From positions 40,545,026-40,609,025 of the forward strand of contig NC_060234.1 of the NCBI RefSeq assembly GCF_021155775.2: a stretch of DNA of 64,000 nucleotides, in the 5' to 3' direction. Shown here piece by piece: positions 12,429 to 24,779 of this stretch. The position numbers and the translations under genes were made by a program. This DNA is from Neodiprion pinetum (taxonomy: Eukaryota; Arthropoda; Insecta; Hymenoptera; Diprionidae). Below the pieces are notes generated by a model that was not told where the DNA came from, did not search any database, and worked only from the letters and a program-made list of their open reading frames with translations. Each line of letters begins with the position of its first letter. Position 1 is the first letter of the stretch.

Positions 12429-15400
12429 TGTTAAATTATCACCACTTCTTCAACTTTCATTTTATTGTCGAAGGGGAAAAAATGCGAACAACTGCTAGTT
12501 TGAAGAAATTGTGTAAATTGACACGTTTATTTTCTGTCGTTCTCGTTCGTGAAACGTTCTTTCACGACTTTAGAACCTAGAATTCGTAAAACCTTGGTAA
12601 AATTGCTGCCTATATCATCACCACAAAAAATAAAAAAAAAATAATATAAACGATTACTGCAAAATTCCTCCAAGTTTGTAATTTATAGAATTAAAAAATT
12701 GCAACTTCAGAGCCTCACTCCATATCTTGTACGGTTGATAGTACAATTTGAGTTTCTCCAACAGTTTCATTAAATGTTACAAAAAGTGCGATTTATGAAT
12801 TCAAGTAATATTTTTTTTTTTTCGTGCCATTCATACAACGCTAAGACAGTGGATTCGCAGAGATTTCTGCATTCGAGCTTTGCGTGTGACATATCTATAC
12901 AGTTAATTTACGGTAAGGGGAGAAGGTTAAACGATTCTTTGTGTCTGGATATTTTGGCAATTAGTTGTTACAGCAATAAAAACGAAATGTCTGCAGTTTT
13001 CTCGTTAATATACCCTGCGGTACAAGCCCGTTTATACACACGTATTGTAACATAACAGCGCCTATCTACACCCCATTCTTCAACGAATTTACTCCACCCT
13101 TCTCTCGTTTAGGCCTTTACGCGTTGTTCTCAAAGGCAAAAGATAGCAGTCAACGCTAATAGCCTCTGCCATTGTGCATTAAGTTCTGCAATTATATATA
13201 CTACGGGTAACGTACTTTTTCTCTCGTAAATTGAATCACGTATTTATCCCACCAGCAAAATTAGTCTTTTCATTCTTTCATCAGAATAGGATAATTCCAA
13301 AAAAGCTCCGGTATTTCTGACAGGATCCTCACCTAAGGTACATTTCGCACCGTAAAACCACAACCGTAAAAAAGACCAGTTTTAGCGGAATAGATATAAT
13401 CGCAATGAATTTACGGTATGAGAACATAGTGTGTGAAAAAAAGAAACGTCTTGAAGGAAGTAAAAGTAGAAACAATAATACAAGTATAAATAAACTCTCC
13501 CCCGTGCGCCGCACGCTACTTTTTTTGCCGGGGAATCATAAAGCTGGCAAATCTTTTCATTATCACCGAGGGTACATAAAGTGATACCTATATCATGCAC
13601 CGAGATATAGCGCGATACCATTTCACGAGCATTAGGGACATTACTTCTGGAATAGTGGCCGTCCGACCTCTAAATTGCCTCGAGATTTTCTCACCCGCGA
13701 TGCCTGGAGGCTTAGGATCGTAGTAAATTCCTTGACGACTCTCTGATCTTCCAAAAACTCCTTCCTTTCTCTTCTTCTTGCGCACGCGAATATCTCGCCA
13801 ACAAGAATAACCCAATCCCGACATCGTGCGAACCCATATTATTTTTTTCGCCTTCATTTCCAACTTCGCATTTATATATTTTCAATCGAAATTTGTGATA
13901 ATTTTTCCCTCTTTCACCCGGAATTTTGAGAATTTTGTAATAATTTGTAAATTGTTGAAAAATTATAGAAAAATATAAGTAATACAGAAAACAGTATGAA
14001 AAATTAACAGGATATTTAGGAATTTTCTTTCAAACTATTCAGGCCTGTCTCTCAGTGCATCTGTCAAAAATTTGACAAACATGAGAAAAAGCATAAAAAA
14101 TATATATCAGCATTTAATTTACTCACGTCAAAATGAACCGTGAATATTTTTTTTTCGTAAAACATTTGCATGAAGCTGCACTAATTAACAAATTTTATAT
14201 TTAATAACCTATCTGACACGAAGTTACTTGTGAGAATTGAGCTCAAGAATTATAGGCGACATTGGAGCAGCAAATCTAGCAGAGTGTCCGCGCTTAAAGG
14301 CGGTTCGCCTAGACTGTAGAACGTTTTAGGGCTAGTAAAATTTCAACGACCAGCTCAGGCGTCTGTGGAAACTCAGAGTGACGCATCGCGCAGCCTAAAC
14401 TATGTTTTACTACCCCAAAATAATGGCTCGCCTTTCTCATTGTTTATGACAGTCGGCGTCGCGACGCTTGCTGCCTGCTAGAGGAGCCGCGATGCTGTAA
14501 CGAGATGGGTAAACGCAGAGCTGAATAACTACCTATAAGGTGCATTCGTAAACCAGACCGAGTGCAAACTCACGAAAATATCGGGCGCGAATCCGCCAAT
14601 CGGTGAGTTCTTACGGTAAAAAGTTTCGCCGATTTATCCTCGCGATGAATCAGAGGGGATTAAGTTGAAAATTGCTACAAGTGCCACTCTAAAAAGAAGA
14701 GAGAGTGAAAAATTGATTAGAAAACTTTAGCCTTGGCACGTACGCATTTTCCAAAAGAAAATAATTTTTTTTATTGAAAAAACGGCACTTACAATCTTTT
14801 TCATTCCTACTCTGCGAATGTTTTCTCGGTCGCAGGCATCGAGAGAAATTTCTAATAATTCCCGTCAACGGGCAGTATCCAATTGTTGTTATTTTTTGTT
14901 ACGATCGAAAAAGTTCCAATAAGCAGAAAGTCTATAGTATCGAGAACTTCGATTACATACTAAATAGTAACTTGTATCAAGTTTTCTTGTGATTCCAAGA
15001 ATTAGACTAGAAATTAGTTACTAGAAATTTCCGGTAACTTCTGACCATCGATAAAACCGTAAAACCAAAAAGCATGTCCACGTAATGACAATTTTCAGGT
15101 AAGACAGGCAAACGAGAAGTTTGATTAATCGAAATTGGAATCGATTCGTGAGAGTTTGGAATATCGCGTCATTCCCACAGCAGAATTTTGCAGGCCCAGC
15201 GGTACCGGAAATTCTAACGGACTTTGCCTGCCTGCCAGGCTAGGCGTAGAGAATCCTGCACCGGGGTAGAGGGACAATAATTTGATAAAATTGCTGGCGT
15301 TAAATTCTCGCGCGCTCGCTCGCTCGGCAGCCCTCGACTGCAATACGTCCCGACGGAATTTCGGGCAAGTGCGAACATATTTAGTACCCATTAAAAGGCT

Positions 15401-15550
15401 GGCGCCGATGAATCACGATCGTAAAGTCCGGAATTTGTCTATTAGATATTCTGACGTCTGTGCGATTGCAATTGACGGCACATTTCATTTTTTTATTCCT
15501 CTATTTCAATGTAGCAAATATAGTTTCCGCAAGTTTCATCTTCTGCGTGT
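12429..15550. other. Non-coding DNA, no gene seen
   Basis: AT-rich throughout, with a GC-richer patch at 14270-14650. Only short ORFs. 13860-14000 is strongly AT-rich with repeated AATTTTG/AATTTGT words. Confidence 0.6.
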
Positions 15551-15571
15551 AGAGAGAGAGAGAGAGAGAGA
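15551..15571. repeat. (AG)10 microsatellite
   Basis: An uninterrupted AG dinucleotide run, followed by an A-rich tail (AAAAAGAAAAAG). Confidence 0.95.
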
Positions 15572-16620
15572 AAAAGAAAAAGTCTTGAAAATTTAGCAAT
15601 GGATCGACGATGTGAAGAGAAAACCAGAACGCGTTTTGTGTCAAAGAAAATCGTTTGTCGAAAATCAGATAGTGTAGAGCTATAGATATATTAACTAGGA
15701 CCTTATTTTCCCAGAGGAAGCAATCAGGGAACTGACCGGAAGGAAGGTCTTCCGCTCCTTGGTTCTGTCGCAAACAATCAATTTAAAAATAGGACATTAT
15801 TTTCGGTTTTTCCTTACACTTCGTTCGATTCGCGAAAAAAAAAAATCTCGTTACACGTAATATCATTGATTATTTTCTTTGTTCGCCGTTATTTAATAAC
15901 TAGGCAGTGTTGAATCAGCCATTGATTTGTGAAATCTTAGGATTTTGTTACGATATGGTGTACTTGCATTGTATTGTTACAAATATCAATTATTGAGTCG
16001 TTTTTCGCAACTTAAAAAGAAAATCGAAAGGCATGTAAATAAAATGAAGTATCGTGAATAAAAATATTGCTAGCAGCAATACGTACGTAGATAAACATTA
16101 TCGCAGAGAGCAATAAATTCATATAGCGTGTCACAACAGCTGTGTATTTATTATTATACAAAGTAGTAAAGCGTCGCGTGGATAAAATCATGCAGTAATT
16201 ATTAATAAAATTCACTCGGCTAAATAAAACGGAAACGGCTAATTTATACGTGACTGAACAACGTTAATTGAAATTTGAAATTTTATTCCATCTAGTATTT
16301 CACCGGTTCATCGGCAGCGTTTCATTTTGCAATTTTACAAAACGCAACGCAGTAAGAAATCAATGCAACACATTTCTATGACAATATTTTTTCAATCACG
16401 TTTTTTCCCCCTATTTATAGGATTTTATTTTATCGACACGTAAAGAAAGCTGTAATCAAGTGTATACAGTTGCTGTTAATTAAGCGACCAACGAAATGCG
16501 CCTTTTAAAAATTAAAATTAACAAGAATCCCTAGTCAGAGTAAAGTTTCAAGTTGATCTTCGCGATATCTTCGTAACACACCGAGTATAAAAAATAAAAA
16601 ACAAAGAAAAATAACTGCCT
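15572..16620. other. AT-rich non-coding DNA
   Basis: A strongly AT-rich kilobase with only short ORFs. No recognisable element. Confidence 0.6.
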
Positions 16621-17160
16621 GGAGATGCTGCAGGACGAAGTCGCGGAGGTGAAAATAGAGCGGAGAAGAAGGGACGACTCATGGTCGAAGGTGCGAAACG
16701 AACGGTTCGCCAGACCGCAGACTGCATCTCTTGGAGGGAGGAACGAAGCGGTGCTACAGAATGCGAGGTCAGGGTGGTAAAGTCGGCAGGTATACGGAGT
16801 CAGATTAAAGGTTGGCTACCACCGGGGGCGTAAGACACCCGGGAAATCTTGATGCCCGGTGGTAAAGCGTCCGCAAGACGTCGACCGCAAGCCCAAGATC
16901 TACGCGACTCCGGGTTCGAGGCATGGTCACATCTAGGTGGTGGTACCGTGGGTACGAGTGTGGAATCCAGATGCCCATGCCTTCCGGTATAACCCGTGTC
17001 CCGAACCCCGAGTGGCGGAGGCGAAACCACCGGGATATGAACACATTTTTCACCTGGGATATGAACCTGGTATTAAGGGGTGAGCTTGCGCAGACACTGT
17101 TACACCGACATCCAATGCGATTGTGACGCTGACGCGAACCGGAATGCGGTGATGCGATTG
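16621..17160. other. GC-rich island of unknown origin
   Basis: An abrupt change to GC-rich sequence inside AT-rich flanks. It has a perfect 10-bp stem (TACCACCGGG at 16818-16827 with CCCGGTGGTA at 16854-16863) and a direct repeat GGGATATGAAC (17032-17042 and 17056-17066). A 132-codon minus-strand ORF at 16805-17203 has no recognisable domain. The texture suggests a fragment of a retroelement untranslated region or another inserted sequence, but no coding domain supports that. Confidence 0.4.
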
Positions 17161-17377
17161 AAAACTCTTTTGGAACAACTGTTGAACCATTTTTTTGCAA
17201 CACGGATGACGTTTCAACCCTTTGAGTCAGACAGTATTGTGCCGAGTCAACTTTTTTGACAAGATAATATTCTGTGGTTCTTCGGGTCGAAGATTATGGA
17301 TCTGGAATCAGATGTCTAAGATTCAAGATGGCGAACGAAAATTAAAAATTTAATCGAACCCGGTAAAAGTAATTCTA

Positions 17378-17540
17378 TAGAAACAAAGAAATGGCACGAA
17401 TTCTACGAAATCGTAATAATAAATTTGTAGAATTTATGACATTTCTTTGGTTTTGGGTCAAATAAAAATTCACCGGAGTGTTTTTGTTCAGAATTGTGTA
17501 TAGAATGGGGCTGTTGAGCCCTTTTTCGACTAGGGCATCC
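17378..17540. mobile_element. Partial copy of the 57-kb foldback element
   Basis: This stretch shares with the 57.0-57.4 kb element the inner palindrome (AAACAAAGAAATGGCAC, TCTACGA, its complement) and the outer block GTATAGAATGGGGCT. It also shares the terminal AGGGCATCC. The left outer arm is missing or too diverged to recognise. There is no coding capacity. Confidence 0.7.
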
Positions 17541-18326
17541 TCTCAATACCAGTCGAAACGTGGATAATACTAACAGAGCCGATTGCAAGAATTCAGCCAT
17601 CAGGTACAGCACGATAAGGACCTCTTTGTTTTTTATATCTTTTGCCTGTACACTTTTTCGAAGTATTCTAGACTTTCAAGAAAGCAGGAAAAATTCAGAG
17701 TTCCTTCTCAGATTGTTAACTACATTATCCAAAAGTTGGTAGACTCAAAAGTTTGGAAGTATTGTTCATAAAAATTAATATTTAGAAAACGAATGTTATC
17801 CTAAAAGACCCAGTGTTCACACGGAGAGTTAACGTGCTTTATTTTTTCATATATTACAAGCAATTCTAAGCTAGAATCAATCCTGTGATGAAAGAGTTCG
17901 TCCATGCGCTAAGAATTGTGTGTGCTCAATAATTAACACAATTCTTGATTTTTGTCACGGTACAATATTGGCAAAAATATTGGATATAAAGAAAGGTACA
18001 GACAGTAGAATTTGACATGAAACAAGTCAAGATTGAACAACCCTAGAGAGGTATAGAAAAGTGAACTTGCAATACGTTTTAATTGTAAAAAATGTACGTA
18101 AAAATATGATTACCAATACATGATCAGTAATTGACTTCGGTAAGTAAGAAAAATATACAGAAGAATTCAAACCTCAATTCTTACTGTCGTGGCAGTGAAA
18201 ACTTTTTCAAACTGAACACACCGCGAAACCGGTTGAACCGAAATAAAATTCACACCACATTCACACCCTGTAGTACATTGTAAAGGTAGCGATTTATCGA
18301 CCGGAAGCGAGTGCCGCGGTGATGAC

Positions 18327-18332
<6 letters not shown>
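17541..18332. other. Non-coding DNA, no gene seen
   Basis: AT-rich to about 18180, then a GC-richer stretch leading into the AG repeat. It contains one AACCGGTT site, listed separately. Confidence 0.55.
18227..18234. promoter_or_regulatory. AACCGGTT palindrome (Grainyhead-type site)
   Basis: A perfect copy of the consensus bound by the epithelial factor Grainyhead, followed by a half-repeat (GAACCG). One 8-mer alone is weak evidence of function. Confidence 0.2.

Positions 18333-18382
<50 letters not shown>
18333..18382. repeat. (AG)25 microsatellite
   Basis: A 50-bp uninterrupted AG run. Long GA tracts are bound by GAGA-factor-type proteins in insects, so a regulatory role is possible. It produces spurious Arg-Glu and Ser-Leu frames. 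Confidence 0.95.
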
Positions 18383-18387
<5 letters not shown>

Positions 18388-21300
18388 CGGCGTTCTTTGA
18401 AAGGTAGGAGAAGCGTCGCAGGTCCATGTCCGAATTCGAACGAGTCTTTGAAGCGGACTCGAATGCGCCGGCCATTCGTACTTTTACGAGGCAAAGCCGT
18501 CTCATATTCGTTATGGAAAATACAGGGACTGGAGGAGCGGCTGTCCCCCGGCTTTAGGGCACCGTAAAAACCATCGAGTGAGTCGTAAAACCGCAAACCG
18601 TGAGCGTGCAGTTAAATTAGACGAAGAACGTTAATTAACCAGACTGCGAAGTCACCTTCTGAACTACGATGCAGGTCGGATACCAAAAGAGTCCGGCAAA
18701 GCAGCTTTGACCCGCTTTTCCGCGGTTTTCCCAAAGCTTCTCTCCTTCGCTGAGAGTTAGGAGAGTTGAAAACAGGTTGCAGTCTCCCGTTGAGCCATGT
18801 GCTTGCAAGTTCGAACCGGACCTCTCTCCTCCTCTCGGGCATAGAAAAAACGACGTTCGTCAACTCGGAGTTGCGAAAAAGGAATTCTTCTTTGGCTCGT
18901 ACGGCGAGCGAGTGACATCCTTCTGAATCACTGATTTTCGACCATATGCCGCATCGGGAGAAGAATTCATATAATATGTACATACGTAAATATCGTTCCT
19001 CAATTCCTGCACATTCGGAAATATGCCTGTACAGGGTTTCAAACCTGCGACGCTTTTACAGGGTCTGGGAAAAAACTTTTCACCGACTCATCGAAATTCA
19101 GGTATTTTCGCTTTGGCGTAAGCTTACAGTTTTCCGGGGAAGCTTTCGGTGGCTTTCGAATAATTCACTAGAAATTTTTTTGAAATTCAACGTTCATCGA
19201 TAAATTGTAGGTATCAAGGAACTTAGTCACTGCAGTGTCAAGAACTTAAACGCGTATCTACAAAAATCATATAATACTCAATTTAAATTTAATAATAAAC
19301 GTAACATCATCACGAGACAGCAGACAAGAAAAGAAATACCCCGTAAAACATTTGTTTGTTCGTTTTGTCGAATTTTCGCGAAGACAATAAATTTCGAAAT
19401 AACAATTACCAAAATGAACGAAAATTTTCCTTCATCAATCCTCCTTGCTCACGAATTCTGAATAAAATAATTTGTATCGTTCAATTCCGCAATCCTTTCA
19501 TTCGCCGTCCTCTCTTCACGGTGTCATTATTTCTATTTTCATTAAATTTTCTCTTCAACGTTTCGATCATTCAGGTAAATGATTCACGGGGTCTTGAAAA
19601 GGCGGATGTCGAAAGAAAGGAAATGGAGGCGAAGCGAAGGAACAAAGATAACGAAACCCGCCGCAGGACTTCGAAGAATTAGCATAAGCGCGCGTGGCCA
19701 TCGAGAGGGGAGGGGGGCGAGCTTGCGGGGGTCGAGCTTCCAGAGTCAAACAATAGAGCCAGAGTCGTTCGGGGGCGAAGGCGTCGGCGAAGTCCCTCGC
19801 GGATCAAACCTGATCCTGGGCTTCGAGGGGGGGAGGCGACGAGTCCGTCCGAAGCTTCGACGCTATCTCCGAGGGTCAGGGACCAACTTCCTGTCCCCGA
19901 AGAGCGTTTCACTTTGAGGTTAGGTATAGTTTTAAAATGACGGGATTTGTGGCTTTGCCGTTAACCCCCTCGGCTCCCGGGAAACTTTGCTCGATGGGTT
20001 TGTACCGCCGAGGCTGAGCGGCCTCGAAATCGTTTGGCGTCGTGTCGATTATACGGGCATCAAGATAGCTTCGTTGGACAAAAATCACCATTCATATTTA
20101 TCTCGAGGGGCCTTACGGGAGTCAGAGTTTTTCTTTCTATTCGTCAAATTTAAGTATCTCCATTCGTGTGTGAGATATTTTAACTTTTCTTTTTGACTTT
20201 TAACATACGGGAAATGAAAACCAACCGTAAAATCATAAACTAAAATAAAAATTAAGAAAAAAGTAAAGATCAAACATCCAATTTTTTATTACCTGAAATT
20301 GCTTTAAAACGGTAAAAATTAGTCATCCGTATCCGTTTGGTTTTATTTTGCGTTAAATAATTTTATTCAGAATACAACCTTTGTACTGTAATACTTTTTT
20401 TTCCTTTTTCTACTGCGTTAGTATTCTTCAATATTTCACTGACATTGACGAACAAATAGTAATATTGAAGTGACTGAAGTGATATTTAGGGGAAAAATAA
20501 TTTTCTGAACAAAATGAGCCGTTGTGAAGTGAAATGGGACAAAAATGTATATATATACGAGATTTCTCACAATTTCTAAGCGATTTTAACAGTCAAAAAT
20601 CAATATCGAACGACAAGTTCTTGTTGGTATTCTTTTTTCTTGTGATTTGTAAGAAAATCATCGTAGCTCGCAATACAAAATTCAAAATTAACTAAAAGTA
20701 TGGACTTGCGTATCTAGTACCTAGTAGTAGTTTTGTTATTTTTGAAGATTTTCGATTGCGACTCAGGCTTGAAAGTAGTCAATACCTTGTACCACATGTT
20801 ACAAAAATTTCTCTCCCTTGCGTTTATGAAAATGGATTTCGCGTAGATATGTGCTCCGCCCACGTGAGGTTTATATTTTTCCCGAAAAGTACGTTGCACA
20901 TAGAGAGCGAAGCAGAACTGCTGCGTCGATATACAGGTATGAGGACGAATTTTGCGTCATCAAAATGCGAAGAGAAGAAATGTATCATATATCCCGTCTA
21001 TATACGCATATATACACATCTGTGCGTATAAATTCTCGGAGAATACCGTAAAAATCAAACGACTATAAATATTAAATTCCAATTCCTCAATCTTCTTTCA
21101 GATTCGACGGATAAGTCGGCCTATCTCGAGGCCTACGTGGCGTAGACAGACGCAAGCAAATATACATCCATATACATACGAATAAGATTCGCAAAACTCA
21201 CGTTTTGCAATTTGCCAACTCGATTATCCCGCAAGGATATCGATTTTTTCTACATATTATATATGATGTGGGCGATTTTTTATCAGCCTCGTATGTCAAG

Positions 21301-22689
21301 CACGCTGTAATATTTATACATGTATGTATCGTATGTACATACATAATACACTTTATTTTCGGTCGTTACAAATCGCCCGTTAGATAGGGATTCCCTGTCA
21401 CCGATACATCGGTTGGGTTTCCGGGGCGAAGTCAAAGCGTCCTGTATCCCAACAGATTTGAATACCGTCCCATCATTTCGACGCGCCAATCTACCTTTTC
21501 CTTTTCCAACCCGGTGGAAATTCTACGGTTATATTTTCCGATGCACACTTTTTCCCCAGTTACAAATGCACGATCCGTGCCGTGTGAAAAATTGAGACAA
21601 AGAAGAGAAAAACCTTTAAAAAAACATCATACCTTCTCGTCGATAGAAATGGAACTGACAAGTTCAAATATATGCTGCATTGAAAAACGTGTAATCGTTA
21701 GTAAAATTCAGTTTCGATCCGAATTTTTCCAAAATTCGTTATCAGTCAAGATATCATCCCTGACATTCGTCCAACTTGTACAAAAAATTACGATTTTGGT
21801 ATTGAAATAAGAAAAAAACTAACATGAGAGACACCTCCGACAAACGTTCACTCCTCTCAACTCAATCTCTGTTTTCTTTTTCTTTCGCTGTCCGTATTTT
21901 TCGAATCCTCGCGTCCATCTTCGTTGCACATCAACTAAACCGTGATTCTACAACCCCGTTCGTTAAGTCCTCCAAATTGGATCGGGATATCGAGCTGCGC
22001 AATTAATCCTCGATGCCACACCTGCAAATCGGAATAAGGTGAAAGACTCACGAGCGAGATGAAAGTGAGAATCGAGGCTTGTGAATCCTCGAATTTGCCT
22101 TGATTTTCACTGCAGCATCGGAGGATATTGCTCCTGCAGGAACTCTCCTCCACGTTCTCAATCCCGCACTTTGGCCCCTTCGCACCGCGAAACTATGAGG
22201 TAGTAATCACGCGTCGTTAGGGTGGCACACGCACAATGCGTTAGACAACCCCCTCCCCCATACCCCATCTCGCCACCCCCCACGTGTCTACTCGCGCATG
22301 TGGACGTCTACATAGGTATGCACAGCCACCCACGCATCCCATTCTATTCGATTTGTATGCCGGCCCATTGTCTATGCCCGGAATAGATTATGTTCCTGGC
22401 TGCCGGTTTTATCCGGTTAAACGATTTCATCGACGTCGTTAGAGAATTTAACCCACCCTCGACCCTTTACCACCACCGACGATATTTCCTCGGTCCATCT
22501 AGCCGGATGTATCACCGATTGGACAAACATCAGCGTTGTGTTTGTTCGCGGTTTTTGCTTGTCTATCGTTTTCTATTTATTCGAAGAAATTAAATCACCC
22601 GGTTAACTGATACGAGTTTTTCCAGTTTTCGTGCGAAAAATGGTAGTCCATGTACAACCGAACAAATTATACCGAAATTGGTACTCGGA
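18383..22689. other. Non-coding DNA with a GC-rich patch
   Basis: 19680-19910 is G-rich on the plus strand and open in several frames without a recognisable product. 20990-21030 and 21240-21350 are TATA/CATA-rich. 22200-22390 is C-rich (CCCCCTCCCCCATACCCCAT). No gene is supported. Confidence 0.55.
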
Positions 22690-23130
22690 GTTTTTTTTTT
22701 TTTTTTGGATCCCTAATTCCGTTTCGGAACTTATTTTCTGAATTTGTCACTCTTTGAGGATTAAAATAAGGGTGAGTCGGAGTAAATTTTCAGTATTATT
22801 ACGGATTTCGTTGGTATATCCAAATTTGAAATTTGGTGTATTTGTAGGGGTTTCAAGTATTGCTCTCGTCATTTTGGATCCTCCATTATGCAATTCTTCC
22901 ATTCTGATGACTGACTCATCATCAGCGACCCCAGAAACCTCCGAGTAACAAGTTTCAAAAGACTTATTCCACTTCTTGACTTTTTGGTACAAGGATGCTG
23001 AGGCCTAGTCGTAATTACCGATATTTGAAGCCGCCAATTTGAATCCCGCGTACTGATTTTTTTAATTCTGCTTCCAAATTTGGATTCAGTGACTCCAATC
23101 AATTTTCATCTGAACTCATCGAGAAATATC
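22690..23130 (-). repeat. Old dispersed repeat with GGGGTCGCTGA motif
   Basis: On the minus strand the segment TTTCTGGGGTCGCTGATGAT is followed by TCAGAATGG and GGATCCAAAATGAC. I recall this word order (GGGGTCGCTGA...AAAATGGCGGATCC) as common to a repeat seen in many insect genomes; that is memory, not a search. A second motif, AAATTGGCGGCTTCAAATAT, occurs about 100 bp upstream. No long ORF; a degraded copy. Confidence 0.5.
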
Positions 23131-24634
23131 AGAGTTATAAAAAAATTTACATATACGATTCAATACCAGTTTGGATACTTTTTTCTCTACATGTATAATA
23201 ATCCATTACCAGTCAACCGATTAAAAGAGGTGTAGCTTCTGAATTCGTAAAATGTACATCAGATTCGGACTGACAGTTGTTTTCGAAGACCTTAGAGATC
23301 GATCGAGTGATACAGAAAGTAAGCGAATCTCTACATTTTCTATCAATTCACGTCTATAAGTATATAAAAATTACTGCGAAGAAACAAAATAAAAAAAAAG
23401 AAGGGTTTTCAGATATTCAAAGCGATAACAAAAAAGTTTCAAAAATATTACGACAACGATGTTTGTCCAAATGTTTTTCCAAATTTGCATACGCATATTT
23501 TGGCGCACTTTGACAACTTGAAATCTCATCTTCCAAAATAGCGAAACAGTTCAGAAAAGAAACGGGTCAGGAAGGGGGAGGGGGGAGATAATACGAAAGC
23601 AAGGGTCACGTGCATCTCAGTGGGATAAAAACGCAATGAACCTGGGGTTATTTTCTACCTGGAAGAAAATTCAAAGAATAAGTCTTCTCGACGTTTCGTC
23701 TTTATGTGTGTATATGTACATATATATCATATAATGCAATGGCGGTAAGTTGACGAGGGTGATAAAATCCGCGACGTATTTCGGCTTCGGATTTACGATC
23801 GGGACATCATTGGCGATATTTCGGGTCTCCGTGGCGCGTATCGAAAGATCGTGAAAACGAAATATTATAACACGATCTGCAGGAGCGCAAGCGTTGAATC
23901 AAGATCTTAGCTTTAGGGGTAGTTTTTCTTTTCGGCTCGGCGCCGCTGATACGTTTGGAAAAATGTTTAGCAAGTGAATTTATATTCCAAGATCGCAACG
24001 CTCGCTCGCCTCTTCGGCTGTTGGACGAAACACGAAGGAAAATGATGTCGAGCATCTGTTGTCTGAAGCTCTAGATTCAACCCTGCGAAACCTACGGTGT
24101 GCCGATTCCACCCTTCGAATCTCCTAAACGATATATGTAAAACAATCACGTATAACTTCTGGAGAAGGCGGGGTCAGAAAATGCGGCCACTCTGCTCAAC
24201 ATGCTTTCTTGGAATATGAATCACAACGTCGACCGGATTCACCGCCTTTTATACTCTCGTTTCGAAAAAAAAAAAATTCACAAAAATCAGGACCGACGAG
24301 CGCTAGCTGCGTTGGTTTTTTATTAACCCTCAAAGTCTGACGCCCGCTCGAGTTGAAGTGATGAAAACAAAAAATATAATTTGTAAAACTGCCAAACATT
24401 TTTCTCAATCAGAATATGCGAGAAAAACTCGGCATTTCAATTTTTTCAGATAAATCGATCAACTTTCGGTAACGAATTTCTGGTTTTAAGCCTTAGAACG
24501 AAGACTCATCAAAGTTTCAGAGAATTTTCTTTGTGAAATCAGTTTTTTCAGTCAACGCAATTTTTTACTGAACTTCTCTCGGAGCGTTTATAGAATTTTG
24601 CACAATCCCATCACTACGAGGCAACAGTTTCGCG
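23131..24634. other. Non-coding DNA, no gene seen
   Basis: AT-rich with a TATA/CATA-rich stretch at 23700-23740. Only short frames on either strand. Confidence 0.6.
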
Positions 24635-24779
24635 AAGAGGTGAATTTAAAAAGGCTGTAAGAGGCTGCAACCAAAATTTATAAACAACGAAGAAAAACTG
24701 TTTTTCTTACCTTACCGTAAAATATATTTTGAAAAAAAAAAAAAAAATAGCATTCGGAGCCTTTTTTAATTCACCTCTT
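24635..24779. mobile_element. 145-bp MITE with 22-bp inverted ends
   Basis: AAGAGGTGAATTTAAAAAGG at 24635 is repeated inverted at 24779 with one substitution over 22 bp (24635-24656 and 24758-24779). The centre includes a 16-nt A run and no ORF. A diverged relative lies at 38999-39110. Confidence 0.75.

Noticed and set aside
16913..16921. GGTTCGAGG, resembling a tRNA B box
   Set aside because: No matching A box at the right distance, and no acceptor or anticodon stem can be drawn.
18167..18596. Overlapping ORFs with Ser-Leu and Arg-Glu runs
   Set aside because: Translations of the (AG)25 microsatellite on both strands.
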